Positions 1 to 9,817 of a DNA stretch of 40,221 nt are shown piece after piece. The DNA comes from Acidobacteriaceae bacterium. GTDB lineage: Bacteria > Acidobacteriota > Terriglobia > Terriglobales > Acidobacteriaceae. The position numbers and the translations under genes were made by a program. The notes under the pieces are model-generated. The model was not told the DNA's origin. It did not search any database and saw nothing but the letters and a program-made list of their open reading frames with translations. Location: positions 1-40,221 of the forward strand of contig PKXQ01000077.1 of the NCBI GenBank assembly GCA_003132405.1, in the 5' to 3' direction. How positions within the stretch are numbered: the stretch's first letter is position 1; every line of letters begins with the position of its first letter.

Positions 1-1087
1 TTTTGAAGATCGTGCCACAGCCGGTGGGGCAGGAACTATTGGTGTTTGCCCCTCCATACTTTGTTGTCCCGTAGAAGTTGCCATCGGTGGCCTGTGCCGG
101 AGTGTGGGGCCAGGAACCGTCCGTGCCGTCGAAGCTGTGCAGCGTAATCAGGGTGCCGCTTTGAGTAATCCTGAAGAGCGTCCCACAGCCGACGCCGCCG
201 CAGAGCGTCGTGTTGGCGCCGCCTTCGGCCGTTGTCCCGTAGAAGTCCCCATTGCTGGCCTGGATCAGGTTCAGGGGTTCGGAGCCGTCCGTGTTGTCGA
301 AGCTGTGCAGCGTGGTCAGCGTGCCGCTCGGCGTGAGTTTGAAGACCGCGCCATAGCCGTTGGCCCCGCCATAGAGAGCTGTCCCGTAAAAGTTCCCATT
401 GCTGGCCTGGATCAGCCCCACGAAGGGGAATTCGCCGTCCGTGCAGTTCGTTTGCGAGCAGAAGCTGTAAAGCGTCGTCAGCGCACCGCTTGGTGTGATT
501 TTGAAGACCGTGCCACAGCCACCCGCGGCGATGCAGTTGGCCCCGCCGGAGGAAGTTGTCCCGTAGAAGTCCCCATTGGTAGCCTGGACCAAGTTCGTTA
601 AAGGAACGCTGCCGTCTGTGCAGTTCGTTTGCGAGCAGAAGCTGTAAAGCGTCGTCAGTGTGCCGCTCGGGGTGATTTTGAAGAACGTGCCACAACCGTA
701 ACCGCCGCAGAGCGTCAGATCGGCACCGCCAGCCTGCAGTGTCCCGTAGAAGTCCCCACTGGGGGCCTGCACCAGCGGGAGGCCGAAAGGAAAGGAACCG
801 TCGCTGCCGTCGAGGCTCAGCAGCGTAGTCAGCGTGCCGCTTACGGTGATTTTGAAGATCGTCCCGTCGCCGTTGGCTCCGCCCTCATACGCTGTCCCGT
901 AGAGTTCCCCATTCGTGGCTTGGACAAACCCATCGGGCGTGTTGCCGTCGGTGTTGTCGAAGCTGCGGATTGTTGTGAGAGTCTGGGCAGGCGAGACAAT
1001 CGCTGTCGTTACGCACAGGAGAAGCAAAGCACAGGCTGAGTTCCCCCAATTCAGTTTACTCAGGCTTACGGAGCGAAGCGCACGCAA
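1..1087 (-). CDS. GloVer-repeat secreted protein (partial, C-terminus outside the window)
   Basis: The minus strand is open from 1087 to the window edge and encodes a signal peptide followed by six tandem units of the type DGS-P--L-QA--G-FYGTT--GGAN---GT-FK-T--GTLTTL. This is the GloVer repeat (TIGR03803) of 'choice-of-anchor' exported proteins common in Acidobacteriota and related phyla. The repeats probably fold as a beta-propeller or beta-solenoid; no enzymatic role is known. No ATG fits. The best start is a TTG at 1087-1085, preceded at 5 nt by AAAGGA, followed by a basic stretch, a hydrophobic core (ACALLLLC) and a likely cleavage site after SPA. The stop lies beyond position 1. Frame and repeats are certain; the exact start is an inference. 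Confidence 0.85.
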   Translation of the reverse strand, partial: MRALRSVSLSKLNWGNSACALLLLCVTTAIVSPAQTLTTIRSFDNTDGNTPDGFVQATNGELYGTAYEGGANGDGTIFKITVSGTLTTLLSLDGSDGSFPFGLPLVQAPSGDFYGTLQAGGADLTLCGGYGCGTFFKITPSGTLTTLYSFCSQTNCTDGSVPLTNLVQATNGDFYGTTSSGGANCIAAGGCGTVFKITPSGALTTLYSFCSQTNCTDGEFPFVGLIQASNGNFYGTALYGGANGYGAVFKLTPSGTLTTLHSFDNTDGSEPLNLIQASNGDFYGTTAEGGANTTLCGGVGCGTLFRITQSGTLITLHSFDGTDGSWPHTPAQATDGNFYGTTKYGGANTNSSCPTGCGTIFK

Positions 1088-1251
1088 GGTGTTCCTTTCT
1101 GCGCCTTGAAGCGAGATGAGAGCGCCGAGCACAGGAATGGTACTCCGCCGGAACCGGCCTGTCAAAATGAAGCATTTTGCACTCGACGCGGGCTGCGTCA
1201 GAAGGTCCTCGTGAGCACGTCGCTGACGGAGCGCTCAATAGCCAACAGGCA

Positions 1252-1563
1252 ACCGGCGACAACGAAGGCTACGACGCCGCAACGAATACATGGACGACGC
1301 TGGCGGCCGACCCCGCGGCCCGGTACGCGCCTTGCTTCGGATCCATTGGTGCTAAGTTCTATGACGTGGGCGGCGACTTGGCGCCAACTTTCGCCGATGA
1401 TTTCCAGCTGTCGAAGGACAAATGGACGACGACGCTTGCTTCCGTCCCGCAATCGGTCCTATTCCCCGCTTCCGCAGTGTATAAAGGGCAGCTCTACTGC
1501 ATCGGCGGCTGGGCCTCTTTTGGAGGGCCCGTCATCAACAACGTGCAGATCTATCAGCCGTAG
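1252..1563 (+). pseudogene. Kelch-repeat protein C-terminal remnant
   Basis: About 100 codons ending in TAG at 1561-1563 show kelch-type features: YDAATNTWTTL, then a DVGG, a second W-containing strand (KWTTTL) and a final IGG followed by VQIYQP, as at the end of a kelch propeller. A full propeller needs five to seven blades, so at most two are present. The upstream part of the open frame (1177-1251) does not look like kelch sequence and has no signal peptide or convincing ribosome binding site. This suggests a 5'-truncated remnant. It lies between the GloVer gene start and the inverted-repeat element. Confidence 0.55.
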
Positions 1564-1746
1564 GCGGATGAATCGGGCTTAGCTTTCACGCGAAATCCAA
1601 AGGGTGACTTCGCTCAAGCTCTGCTTGGGTGGGTTTCTTATTGGCTTGGAATCTTCGCCTTGGAAGTGGTAATTGTCGAAACATCCCGTTATCACTCATT
1701 GACCTTAAAAAAGGCGAATGGAAGGCGCAAACTTGTGCAAACGCCT

Positions 1747-1895
1747 GTGGCTGTTGAAAAACTCCTTTTCTCAAAATCGGCAAAAATAAAATTGCGTCAG
1801 GAAGCCCCACAATCGATTCTCTCGGGTCGTCCAGACATTTTCTATCCCCCAAATTTCGGTTGTTAGGGACGAAACGCGAGTTTTTCAACAGCCAC
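1747..1895. mobile_element. 149-bp MITE-like element, copy 1
   Basis: The element is bounded by a perfect 18-bp terminal inverted repeat (GTGGCTGTTGAAAAACTC at 1747-1764 and its complement at 1878-1895) and has no transposase. A second copy of the same length, 149 bp, lies at 36761-36909 in the opposite internal orientation. The interiors match closely when one is reverse-complemented. An open frame through the element on the minus strand reads KNSRFVPNNRNLGDRKCLD; the other copy encodes a near-identical peptide, which is best seen as repeat-derived, not a gene. The termini resemble those of some DDE-transposase insertion sequences, so a non-autonomous element mobilised in trans is likely. 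The family is not established. Confidence 0.8.
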
Positions 1896-1897
1896 GG

Positions 1898-1928
1898 GCC
1901 TGTTTACAACAACTATTGGTAAACAGCC
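1898..1928 (-). terminator. Hairpin downstream of the kinase gene (possible terminator)
   Basis: CTGTTTAC at 1900-1907 pairs perfectly with GTAAACAG at 1919-1926, extended imperfectly by flanking G/C bases, with an 11-nt loop. It lies about 25 bp beyond the stop of the minus-strand kinase gene. There is no U-tract on the 3' side, so intrinsic termination is only possible. It directly abuts the inverted-repeat element. Confidence 0.35.
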
Positions 1929-1953
1929 AGCGACGAGGAAGGGCTTTTTTTAG

Positions 1954-4809
1954 CTACTGCAGCTTCGCGTACTCCGCCTTGGCTTCCTTCAGGATCGGGA
2001 TGTCTGGATCGGCGCCTTTCCAGAGTGTGAGGAAATCTTTGTAGGCTGCGAGCGCCCGGACACGAGCGGAATCCGCATCCGATCCCTGCGAGGTTCTCGC
2101 CTGCAAGGCGTTCGCCCGAGCCACGCCCAGATGCGCCAACGCTCCCGTCCAGCAGTTCCAGACGACGCCGCTGTGGTCGAGAATCTTCTGAAACTCGCCT
2201 GCGGCAGCACTGCCCTGTCCGGCTGCCAGGTATGCCTCTCCGCGCACATATATGTGATCGAGGCAGGAAGCGCTGCTGGCGAAAGGAATGTACCCCAACT
2301 CGATGGGGAAAGCAGCTTGCAGGGCGTTCAGGGCGGAAGCCGGATTTCTTCTGCCTAGCGCCAATTGCGCTTCAATCGCGGGCAGCCAGAGCGACTGCAT
2401 CTGGGTGTCCAGCGGGAAGCGTTTCCCTAAGTCTTGGGCCAAAGATTCGGCCCGTGCCGTATCGCCCGCCATCGCAAACGCAAGTGCTGCTTCACTCTCC
2501 GCACCCTGACTCGTCGGAGCAAGCTTCAAAGCATCTGCCGCTGTTTGTCGGGCTTCCGCAGGATTGCCATAAGCCGCCTGTTGCAGAGCAGCATTCGTCA
2601 GATAGATCGCCCCGGTCTCTTTGCTGTCAGCTCGTGATGCGGAATCCACAGCCCGCTTGGTCAGTTCCCGCGCCTTGCCAAGATGACCAGCAAACGCCTC
2701 AGTATCAGACGCGATCGCCAATCCAAAGCTCTCTTCGGGCTTGCCCGTATACCACTGTTGCTGTTCGACCATCGCGGCGGAATCCGCCGTGAGAAAGGCA
2801 AGAGCATAGAGGTTACCATGGAGCGCGTAGTCATCCAGTTTTCGCGCCTGCGCCTCATGAATGACCTGCCGCGCCTCGTCGAAGCGCTGCAAGATAATGA
2901 GGACGTTGGCGAGATAGGTGTACCAAATTACCTGATCCGGTGCAAGCCGCAAGGCTTGCCTCGTGATCTCCAATGCTTTCTCATTCTGCCCCTGTTCGCC
3001 GTAGACAAAGCCCAAATTGCCATATGCCTCGGATTCCCGTGGGTAGCTCTGAATACGCTCCTGATTTATCTGGACCGCTTTATCCAGTTCCCCCGTTACA
3101 ATCCGATAATAGTAGGCTGTGATCGCTAGGCTTTCCCGCTCGCTGGCATGCTCCCGTAACTGGAATGCTTTAGTGAAGTACTCGCTGGCTCGTCCCGGTT
3201 CGTCGAGATAGAAGTAGTCGTAGCCTACTGCCCTATAGCCCATGGCAAAATTTGGATCAAGCTGAATGGCACGTTGATGGTACGGCAGGGCGGCGGCAGC
3301 GCCTTTCTCGTTGAAAACCTTCACTCCAAGGCTGTACGCTTTCAGAGCTTCGAGTGAAGATGTAGTGGCCTGTTCAAGCGGGACATCAAACCTCAGCACC
3401 GTAACCAGCGATTCGCCCAGTTCGCCGCGTAGTTTCGATGCTGCCCCGCCCAACGCGTCCAACACCTTCTCCTTGGACGCCGCCGTCACCTGCTCCTCGG
3501 CCAGCGTGTCTCCACTCTGACAATTCATCGCCTTCAACCCCAGCACGTATTCGCTGCCTAGAGTTGCAATTGAGCCAGCGATATACGCTTTGCTTTGGGC
3601 ACGCTGGCAAACCTCGCGTGTGACCTCGGGTGTGAGTGGCGTGTTAGCCGGGCGTGTCATCAGCTTGAGAGTCGCACCCACCCTGTCGTCGGAAAGAAGA
3701 TTCAGGAACGGCGACTGTCGCAGGGCAACACTGAGCGCCGTCTGTAGCGTGTCGTCGAATACCGGGTCGCCCGTGCGGTTGGCAAAATCGGCAAGAACGA
3801 TGGTATCTTTATCGGTCAGTGGCTTGCTTCGATGCGAACGATAGTAGAGTCCGCCCGCCACGAGCAAGACGACGGTCATAACGGGAAGCGCAATTGTCCA
3901 GAGTGTCCCGCCTTGAATCGCAGGCGTGCCCGTGCTTGTCGCAGGACTGCGCCCGCTCTCGTAGTCCCGCTTCAGCCGTTGCAGGTCAGTGCGAACATCA
4001 GAAGCGTGTTGGTAGCGCAGGTTGCAGTCTTTTTCGAGGCACTTGCTAATGACGCGCTCTAATTCCGCTGGCACGTCGGGGTTCAGCCGAACTGGAGGTA
4101 CGGGTGCCCGGTTCAGGATCGAATCGAAGATCACTCCCGCGCTTTCCCCTCGGAAAGGCATCGTACCCGTAGCCGCTTCGTAGAGCACGACGCCAAATGA
4201 AAACAAGTCCGTTCGGGCGTCTAATTCCTTAGCCCGTACCTGCTCCGGCGACATGTACCCCACTGTTCCCAGCGTTGCCCCCTCGCTGGTCAAGTCGGTG
4301 CTCACCGAAATCGTCGAAGCACTGGGATCAGTTGAAGTGGCATTTATCTTAGCCAATCCGAAATCGAGAATCTTGGCATGTCCCCGTTTCGTGACGAAGA
4401 TATTCGCAGGCTTGATGTCGCGGTGAACTATGCCAGCGGCGTGAGCGGCGTCCAATGCGTCAGCGATCTCGGTAGACAATGACAGCAGTACTTCGGCTTC
4501 TAGAGGCCGTCCGGCGATCCGGTGCTTCAGCGTCGCGCCGTTCAGAAACTCCATGGCGATAAAAGCCTGCCCCTCCTGTTCGCCTATGTCATAAATCGTG
4601 CAGATGTTCGGGTGATTCAGTGCGGATGCTGCCTGCGCTTCGCGTTGAAACCGTGCGAGCGCCCGTGGGTCGCGGGCAACAGCTTCGGGCAGGAATTTCA
4701 GCGCAACGAAACGATGAAGGCGCGTGTCCTCAGCCTTGTAAACGACACCCATGCCGCCGCCACCGAGCTTCTCGACAATGCGGTAGTGCGAGATGGTTTG
4801 GCCGATCAT
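1954..4809 (-). CDS. Membrane Ser/Thr protein kinase with C-terminal TPR region
   Basis: A Hanks-type kinase of about 951 residues. The kinase domain (about residues 9-275) has the glycine loop [13 protein letters not shown], Lys38 in VALKFLP, the catalytic loop HRDIKPAN (129-136), DFG (149-151) and the APE-equivalent YMSPEQ. One transmembrane helix follows at about 303-323 ([18 protein letters not shown]). The remaining 620 residues would be outside the cytoplasm and contain TPR-like helical repeats ([20 protein letters not shown], then [19 protein letters not shown]). This architecture is typical of Acidobacteriota; partners and targets are unknown. I chose ATG 4809, giving [11 protein letters not shown], the usual family start; an in-frame TTG at 4821 is an alternative. 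Neither has a clear Shine-Dalgarno. All key catalytic residues are present. Confidence 0.93.
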   Translation of the reverse strand: MIGQTISHYRIVEKLGGGGMGVVYKAEDTRLHRFVALKFLPEAVARDPRALARFQREAQAASALNHPNICTIYDIGEQEGQAFIAMEFLNGATLKHRIAGRPLEAEVLLSLSTEIADALDAAHAAGIVHRDIKPANIFVTKRGHAKILDFGLAKINATSTDPSASTISVSTDLTSEGATLGTVGYMSPEQVRAKELDARTDLFSFGVVLYEAATGTMPFRGESAGVIFDSILNRAPVPPVRLNPDVPAELERVISKCLEKDCNLRYQHASDVRTDLQRLKRDYESGRSPATSTGTPAIQGGTLWTIALPVMTVVLLVAGGLYYRSHRSKPLTDKDTIVLADFANRTGDPVFDDTLQTALSVALRQSPFLNLLSDDRVGATLKLMTRPANTPLTPEVTREVCQRAQSKAYIAGSIATLGSEYVLGLKAMNCQSGDTLAEEQVTAASKEKVLDALGGAASKLRGELGESLVTVLRFDVPLEQATTSSLEALKAYSLGVKVFNEKGAAAALPYHQRAIQLDPNFAMGYRAVGYDYFYLDEPGRASEYFTKAFQLREHASERESLAITAYYYRIVTGELDKAVQINQERIQSYPRESEAYGNLGFVYGEQGQNEKALEITRQALRLAPDQVIWYTYLANVLIILQRFDEARQVIHEAQARKLDDYALHGNLYALAFLTADSAAMVEQQQWYTGKPEESFGLAIASDTEAFAGHLGKARELTKRAVDSASRADSKETGAIYLTNAALQQAAYGNPAEARQTAADALKLAPTSQGAESEAALAFAMAGDTARAESLAQDLGKRFPLDTQMQSLWLPAIEAQLALGRRNPASALNALQAAFPIELGYIPFASSASCLDHIYVRGEAYLAAGQGSAAAGEFQKILDHSGVVWNCWTGALAHLGVARANALQARTSQGSDADSARVRALAAYKDFLTLWKGADPDIPILKEAKAEYAKLQ

Positions 4810-4886
4810 GGAGTCGCGCAATGGTAGGCGGGATGCGACGGCGGGTCAACGAGGGAAGGGATTAGCTCTGGGCTCAGACAGAACCG

Positions 4887-4902
4887 GCAGGGCATGCCCT
4901 GC
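4887..4902. repeat. 16-bp perfect palindrome GCAGGGCATGCCCTGC
   Basis: A perfect inverted repeat centred on GCATGC lies in the 110 bp between the RidA-like gene stop and the kinase start. Transcribed, it would form a strong stem without a U-tract. It could be an extragenic palindrome or a protein-binding site. No second exact copy was noticed in the window. Confidence 0.5.
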
Positions 4903-4919
4903 TACTGAACGGTGACGGG

Positions 4920-5360
4920 CTATTGCAACGCCACCACATCAATTTCTAGCAGCGCGTCTCTGGGTAGAGCAGCAACTTGGACAGTGGAGCGCGACGGCGG
5001 ATCGTTCTTGAAGAACTGCCCGTAGACCTCGTTCATGGCGGGGAAATCCGATATGTTCTTCAGGAACACCGTGGTCCTGACCACGCGATCCATGCGGCTC
5101 CCAGCAGCCGCAAGCACAGCAGAGAGGTTCTTCAGCACGCGCTCGGTCTGGGCCTTGATGTCGCCCTCGATTAGTTTGCCTGTCGCGGGATCGAGCGCAA
5201 TTTGCCCGGATGCGAAGACGAACCCACCCGCTTTGATCGCCTGCGAATACGGCCCGATAGGCTGGGGCGCGTCTTTAGTCGCAACGACTTTCTTCTCCTG
5301 TGCGAAGCTTACGGAGGTCATCAGAGCTAGAACAAACAGCAGTGACAGGCATTTCTTCAT
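4920..5360 (-). CDS. Exported RidA/YjgF-family protein
   Basis: The 146-residue product has an N-terminal signal peptide (MKKCLSLLFVLALMTSVSFA, probable cleavage before QEKK) followed by a complete RidA domain: APQPIGPYSQAIKAG, FASGQIALDP, a helix with ERVLKNLSAVLAAAGS, then VVRTTVFLKN and the C-terminal PSRSTVQVAALPRDALLEID. The conserved Arg of SRSTVQV that binds the substrate carboxylate is present. Cytosolic RidA deaminates reactive enamine/imine intermediates; the role of an exported form is unclear. The start at ATG 5360 is well supported by AAAGGAGG 4 nt upstream. An 18-residue upstream extension of the open frame has no ribosome binding site. It follows the same strand as the kinase but has its own leader. 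Confidence 0.9.
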   Translation of the reverse strand: MKKCLSLLFVLALMTSVSFAQEKKVVATKDAPQPIGPYSQAIKAGGFVFASGQIALDPATGKLIEGDIKAQTERVLKNLSAVLAAAGSRMDRVVRTTVFLKNISDFPAMNEVYGQFFKNDPPSRSTVQVAALPRDALLEIDVVALQ

Positions 5361-5719
5361 GTTGCCTCCTTTGGCTATACTTGCTGCGCGACTCAATCGA
5401 TCATGAGCGGGCACTGGGACTCAGGCTGCAATAGTAAGGATGTGAGGAAGCCGAGTCAACGAGAGGCACACCGATGGACGCAGAACCCCAAATCCCGTGG
5501 TTTCAGGCTTTCCCCAGCCCTCGCTAACCCGGTGGTTCGAAAGGGTGTCTGCTGCGACTTCATTTTATGCGGCCTTTCGCCCCCTGTTTCGCCTCGGCGG
5601 GCGGTGGTCAGCCAGTATACCTTTTGAGCCAGAGACGGCAACGCACTCCGCCGCGTTTATCGATGCGTTTTGGATGATGGCCAGATTCCGCCAAAGCACG
5701 AGGCACGGGATAGATGCAG
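5361..5719. other. Intergenic stretch without a recognised gene
   Basis: Short open frames here overlap on both strands and none shows family motifs, a ribosome binding site or consistent codon use. The stretch holds the leader of the RidA-like gene on its left side. I see no other feature. Confidence 0.5.
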
Positions 5720-8632
5720 CTAGAAGCTAAACTTCATTTGCAGTTCTAGACGACGGTTGTTCGCAGATTCAAGAAAGCCCGTTCCACCGAAACCAGTAGA
5801 CCCTACGCTTTGGTTGGCTCTTCCGAAAAACGGCGAAGTAATGTCGCCAATGATCGGGCCGGGATTGTTGTGATTGATGATATTGCGAATCGAAGCGGCG
5901 AGCGAAATTGTATAGCGATGACTTTCCGACGCGCCTTGTCCGCTGCTAGGAGACTGGGTTACAGCGGACTCTGGCACACGGCCAAATTCGAACAGTTTGG
6001 TCAAGCGCAAATTGAAGAGGACATAACCCGGCCCGCGTCCAGAATTTCGCGATAGAGTCGGTTCGCCGGGGCTGGGATTGGGATCAAGCAATCCATACTG
6101 CGTCTGAATGAGCCCCGGCTTACTAGGGTCGGAAGCAATTCCGGGACGAGCATCGAATAACGTGTCGCCGTAAATATCACTGCCCGCAGTGATGTCGAAT
6201 GGCGGGCCAGAAAACATCCTGACCAGCGGCGCGATTCGGAATTTCCATCTCTCGAACGTGCCACCAAATACAAACGAGTTGTGAACGTCTGTGATGGCGG
6301 GGCCGTACTCGCCTGAGAAATTGTAAGGGTTGGCTGGAATGGTGGTCAGGCCATCGGTGTTGCCGAGTGCCCGGTTGAAAGTGTAATTGGAAAAGAACGA
6401 GAGCCTCGAGGTCAGCTTTGAGTTCACGTTTACGATAAGCTGGTTCTGGTTGTAGAGACCGTCCGAAACCATCTGAAATACAGGCGCGTCGAAGCCAAGC
6501 GGAAAAACGCCGCTACCGGGAACGGATGGATTGAAGGTGCCCGGAAGGGGCGCGTTCACGTCCAGAGTCCGCAATTGGTGCAGACCATGAGAGTTGGTGT
6601 AGGTGACCGCGAGCGTGGTGCGGTGTACCAACTGCCGCTCAACAGTCAACGCCGACTGCATAATGTAGGGGGATCGCAGCGAAGGACTGATCTCCTGAAC
6701 CGAAGATGGAACCGTAATGGCGGGAGCATTCGGGAATGAATCGGGATTGTTGACCACAAATTGCTCCTGTACCTCACCATTGAAACGCTTGGCCGTCACC
6801 ACATTGGCGAGTGCGAAGCGGTCATAGAAAATTCCAAAGCCCGCCCTTAGTACGAATTTCGAGTTTCCCCCCGGTTGCCAAGCAAGCCCGATCCTCGGCG
6901 CAAAATCATGCAGATCGTTGATGTTGGTCTGCCACTCGTAGCGCAGTCCGGGACTGACGATCAGATGGGGCGTGATGTGCCACTCGTCGCCAAAAAATCC
7001 GCCGATGTCAGTTTGATTCGCGTAAATCTGCGGAATTCCGGCGTAAGCAGAAAACTGTGTCGCTCCTCCGCCCAACGCTCGAATCTGGGCAGCCGTGTCA
7101 CCCAAACTCTGGAACAGCAAAGTGCGGCGGTACACCTCGATGGATTGAAGAGGAATAGGAATGGGATTGCCGGAGCCGTCCAAAACGGGCTGATTGTTGG
7201 CATCAAGCTCCGGGCCGATCCCGCCGCCGAACGTAAACGTGCCGCCAAAGTTTGCTTGTGAAACGTTGGTGTCTCCCGCCTCTCGCATCCTGATCCCAAA
7301 GTGGAGCGTATGACTCTTGTGAATGATCGTGGTGTAGTTCTGAAATTCGTAATTGTTCTGCGTGTCGTACACGGGGCCGAGTTGGGAGCCGCCGCCATTG
7401 AACGCTCCGAGCACTTGAATCTCAGAGCCGGGAGTGTTGGGGAGTGTCGAACTACTTATGCGGAAAAACTGGAACCTTACCTGATTGACTGCGTTGCTGC
7501 CCAGCGTGGCGGTTTCACTGGATTGAAGAGTGTTACTGAGAGAATGGACGTGGTTTGAGAGCGACACTAGGTTAAGGCTACCGATGCCGGAATCGCTTAT
7601 GTCCGCCTGCTCGACTCGATAGCGAAAAGAGAACATGTGATTGGTATTCAATTGGTAGTCGAGACGTGGGCTGACAATGATTCGTCGCTGCGGCACGGAG
7701 AAAACGTCGCTGAAAGGCGTGATCGCGAGTGTCTGAGGATCGAGCGTGACCGTATCAATATTCGCTCCGTTGTCGATGGCAGCGCCATCCACGTTCAGAA
7801 AGAACGATAATTTTCGGTTTAGCGGCCCGCCGAAATCTCCTCCGTATTCACGAAGCAGAAACGGAGCCTTCTCTTGCGAGTATGGATCGCGAGAATTCCA
7901 TACGCTGTCGCCAAAATTGAAATAGGTCAGCCCGTGATATTGCTCTGCCCCCGCTTTCGTTGTGATTTCGATCCGCCCATATCCCAGCTTGTCGTACTCA
8001 GGAGAAAACGGGTTCTGGTTGATTTTTACTTCTCGAATGGACTCTTTCGTGGGGAGTTCGCCGCCACAGAAGCCGTCCACGTAGAGCGCACCGCCACTCG
8101 GCCCAGCGGAAGGCCCAGCGAGAGCCTGCAAATCCGCTGCTAGGTCTTCTTGGCTGTCACCCAATGATTCGAGGTCTTTCCCCTGAAGAACAATCGAGCT
8201 TGCGTTGCTGCTATTTTCGGCGCTCACGGTAGGACCGGACTCGTCTTCGACGGTAATGTTCTGCTTTGCAACCTGCACTTTCAATGTCACATTAATGACT
8301 TGTGGTCGCCCCGACACAGTTACGGAAATGGGCTCTGGAAGCGCCAAGTCAGGCGCGGAAGCGTCAAGGGCGTAGGTGCTGGGGGCAAGCTGTGGGAAAG
8401 AATAATTGCCGTTTCGATCAGAAAAGGCAGACTGAGCTACGCCCGATCCGTCCGTTACCGTGATGGTTGCATTGGGCACGACAGCCCCGGTCGTATCAGT
8501 GACCGTGCCATGAAGAGAAGCGGTCTGCCCAAACGCCGTTATCGAGCTAATGAATGCGAGTGCTGCACAGGCAACGAGCAGTCGAAAGGCTTCCTTCCGA
8601 CTGAGGCTTCGGTGTGTGACGGAGGAATTCAA
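5720..8632 (-). CDS. Oar-like TonB-dependent receptor with carboxypeptidase-regulatory-like domain
   Basis: A 970-residue outer-membrane beta-barrel protein. It has a signal peptide (hydrophobic LLVACAALAFISSITAFG then Q), a CarboxypepD_reg-like domain at about 37-120 (LHGTVTDTTGAVVPNATITV, NGNYSFPQLAPSTY), a plug region (about 125-240, with VDGFCGG and PFSPEYDKLGYGRIEI) and a barrel ending in the aromatic signature LQMKFSF required for outer-membrane insertion. Such receptors import or anchor large substrates with TonB energy. No ATG is available near the start; TTG 8632 is the only candidate after an in-frame stop upstream, with a weak ribosome binding site. Transcribed divergently from the YncE-like gene at 8788. 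At 970 residues it is slightly short for the group. Confidence 0.92.
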   Translation of the reverse strand: MNSSVTHRSLSRKEAFRLLVACAALAFISSITAFGQTASLHGTVTDTTGAVVPNATITVTDGSGVAQSAFSDRNGNYSFPQLAPSTYALDASAPDLALPEPISVTVSGRPQVINVTLKVQVAKQNITVEDESGPTVSAENSSNASSIVLQGKDLESLGDSQEDLAADLQALAGPSAGPSGGALYVDGFCGGELPTKESIREVKINQNPFSPEYDKLGYGRIEITTKAGAEQYHGLTYFNFGDSVWNSRDPYSQEKAPFLLREYGGDFGGPLNRKLSFFLNVDGAAIDNGANIDTVTLDPQTLAITPFSDVFSVPQRRIIVSPRLDYQLNTNHMFSFRYRVEQADISDSGIGSLNLVSLSNHVHSLSNTLQSSETATLGSNAVNQVRFQFFRISSSTLPNTPGSEIQVLGAFNGGGSQLGPVYDTQNNYEFQNYTTIIHKSHTLHFGIRMREAGDTNVSQANFGGTFTFGGGIGPELDANNQPVLDGSGNPIPIPLQSIEVYRRTLLFQSLGDTAAQIRALGGGATQFSAYAGIPQIYANQTDIGGFFGDEWHITPHLIVSPGLRYEWQTNINDLHDFAPRIGLAWQPGGNSKFVLRAGFGIFYDRFALANVVTAKRFNGEVQEQFVVNNPDSFPNAPAITVPSSVQEISPSLRSPYIMQSALTVERQLVHRTTLAVTYTNSHGLHQLRTLDVNAPLPGTFNPSVPGSGVFPLGFDAPVFQMVSDGLYNQNQLIVNVNSKLTSRLSFFSNYTFNRALGNTDGLTTIPANPYNFSGEYGPAITDVHNSFVFGGTFERWKFRIAPLVRMFSGPPFDITAGSDIYGDTLFDARPGIASDPSKPGLIQTQYGLLDPNPSPGEPTLSRNSGRGPGYVLFNLRLTKLFEFGRVPESAVTQSPSSGQGASESHRYTISLAASIRNIINHNNPGPIIGDITSPFFGRANQSVGSTGFGGTGFLESANNRRLELQMKFSF

Positions 8633-8787
8633 AGTCGTCGCGTTCTCGGCTACCGCAGATTCGATTGTGCCATCTGAAACTTAAGGCTGGCTGAAGGCGG
8701 TTCAATGAGCGCCTTCACATTACCAGAACCATTTCGTAGTCAATTACACTTATTCGTCTCGACGTGAGAATGTCATCGAGGGGGACT

Positions 8788-9816
8788 ATGAGAAAGCTTG
8801 TCAACTGTCTGGGGCTTGCGCTGATCGCAGCATTGGCGACCCATGTGCGTGCCCAAAATAGTTCGACGCCCGCAGCAACCCGTCCATTGGTTTTGACGGG
8901 TGCCATTCCTCTGCCGAATGTGCAAGGGCGCATCGACCATTTTGGGTTCGACCCGAACAATAGATTGTTCGTCTCCGCGCTTGGCAATAACAGCGAAGAG
9001 GTCATCAGTCTCAGTGCGCAGAGGGTAGTGCATACCATTTCGGGCATGGCGGCTCCGCAAGGGGTCGTCTATTCTCCCGAGACAAATAAGCTGTTCGTGG
9101 CAAGCGATGAGGGCAAGGTTTACATATACGACGGAACTTCCTTTGATCTCCTCACGAGCATTGACTTTCACGACGACGCTGACAACCTTCGTTACGATTC
9201 GGCTGAAAAGCGCGTCTATGTTGGGTACGGCGATGATGAGACTGCGGCGATTGCGATGATCGACGCTACGACAAATAAGCGGCTTGACGAGGAGTTCAAA
9301 CTCGGAGCGCACCCGGAGTCCTTCCAACTGGAAACGTCAGGCTCCCGCATTTTTGTAAACCTGCCCGACTCCAAACAGATCGCAGTAATCAATCGGAAAA
9401 CGCATGTGGTCTCAAAATGGGCATTGACGCTAGAAGCCAACTTCCCGATGTCGCTGGACGAAGCCGATCATAGATTGTTCGTCGCTACCCGAACACCTCC
9501 TCGCATGGCAGTGTTCGACACTGATTCGGGTCATATGGTAGCCGCGCTCCCATGCGTGCAAGATTCTGATGACCTTTATTTCGACTCCGCACGACGGCGC
9601 ATCTACGTCGTCGGAGGGGAGGGCTACATCAGTGTGTTCCAGCAGAAGGACGCCGACCACTATCAGATTCTAGCCAAGATTCCGTCCTCTTTGGGCGCAC
9701 GCACCGCTGGGTACTTCGGAAAAGTAGGGAAGAAGGGCTTTGACCGTCTCTACGTAGCGGTTCCGGCTCGTGCTGATCACGGCGCGGAAGTGTTGATCTA
9801 TACACTTCAAGACTAA
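8788..9816 (+). CDS. Secreted YncE-like beta-propeller protein
   Basis: The product has a signal peptide (MRKLVNCLGLALIAALATHVRA, cleavage before QNSS) and then about 315 residues of YVTN/NHL-type propeller repeats: FGFDPNNRLFVSAL, GVVYSPETNKLFVASDEG, LRYDSAEKRVYVGYG, MSLDEADHRLFVATRTPP, LYFDSARRRIYVVGGEG. These domains usually bind ligands or partners; no catalytic residues are evident. I chose ATG 8788 because GAGGGGG lies 4-5 nt upstream and the signal peptide begins immediately; in-frame starts at 8764 and 8770 are poorer. Its stop codon is one base from the stop of a decayed paralogue on the other strand. Confidence 0.88.
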   Translation: MRKLVNCLGLALIAALATHVRAQNSSTPAATRPLVLTGAIPLPNVQGRIDHFGFDPNNRLFVSALGNNSEEVISLSAQRVVHTISGMAAPQGVVYSPETNKLFVASDEGKVYIYDGTSFDLLTSIDFHDDADNLRYDSAEKRVYVGYGDDETAAIAMIDATTNKRLDEEFKLGAHPESFQLETSGSRIFVNLPDSKQIAVINRKTHVVSKWALTLEANFPMSLDEADHRLFVATRTPPRMAVFDTDSGHMVAALPCVQDSDDLYFDSARRRIYVVGGEGYISVFQQKDADHYQILAKIPSSLGARTAGYFGKVGKKGFDRLYVAVPARADHGAEVLIYTLQD

Positions 9817-9817
9817 T

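Noticed and set aside
1..1000. CRISPR-like or direct-repeat array in the first kilobase
   Set aside because: The periodic similarity is at protein level (GloVer repeats), with variable spacing and no conserved short repeat or spacer structure.
36..1039. Long open frames on both strands inside the GloVer region
   Set aside because: They are shadows of the repeat-encoding minus-strand frame; only that frame gives the GloVer pattern throughout.
1586..1888. A 100-residue minus-strand frame and a similar 68-residue frame at 36768 as a conserved protein family
   Set aside because: Both run through the 149-bp inverted-repeat element, and their similarity is explained by the repeat itself.
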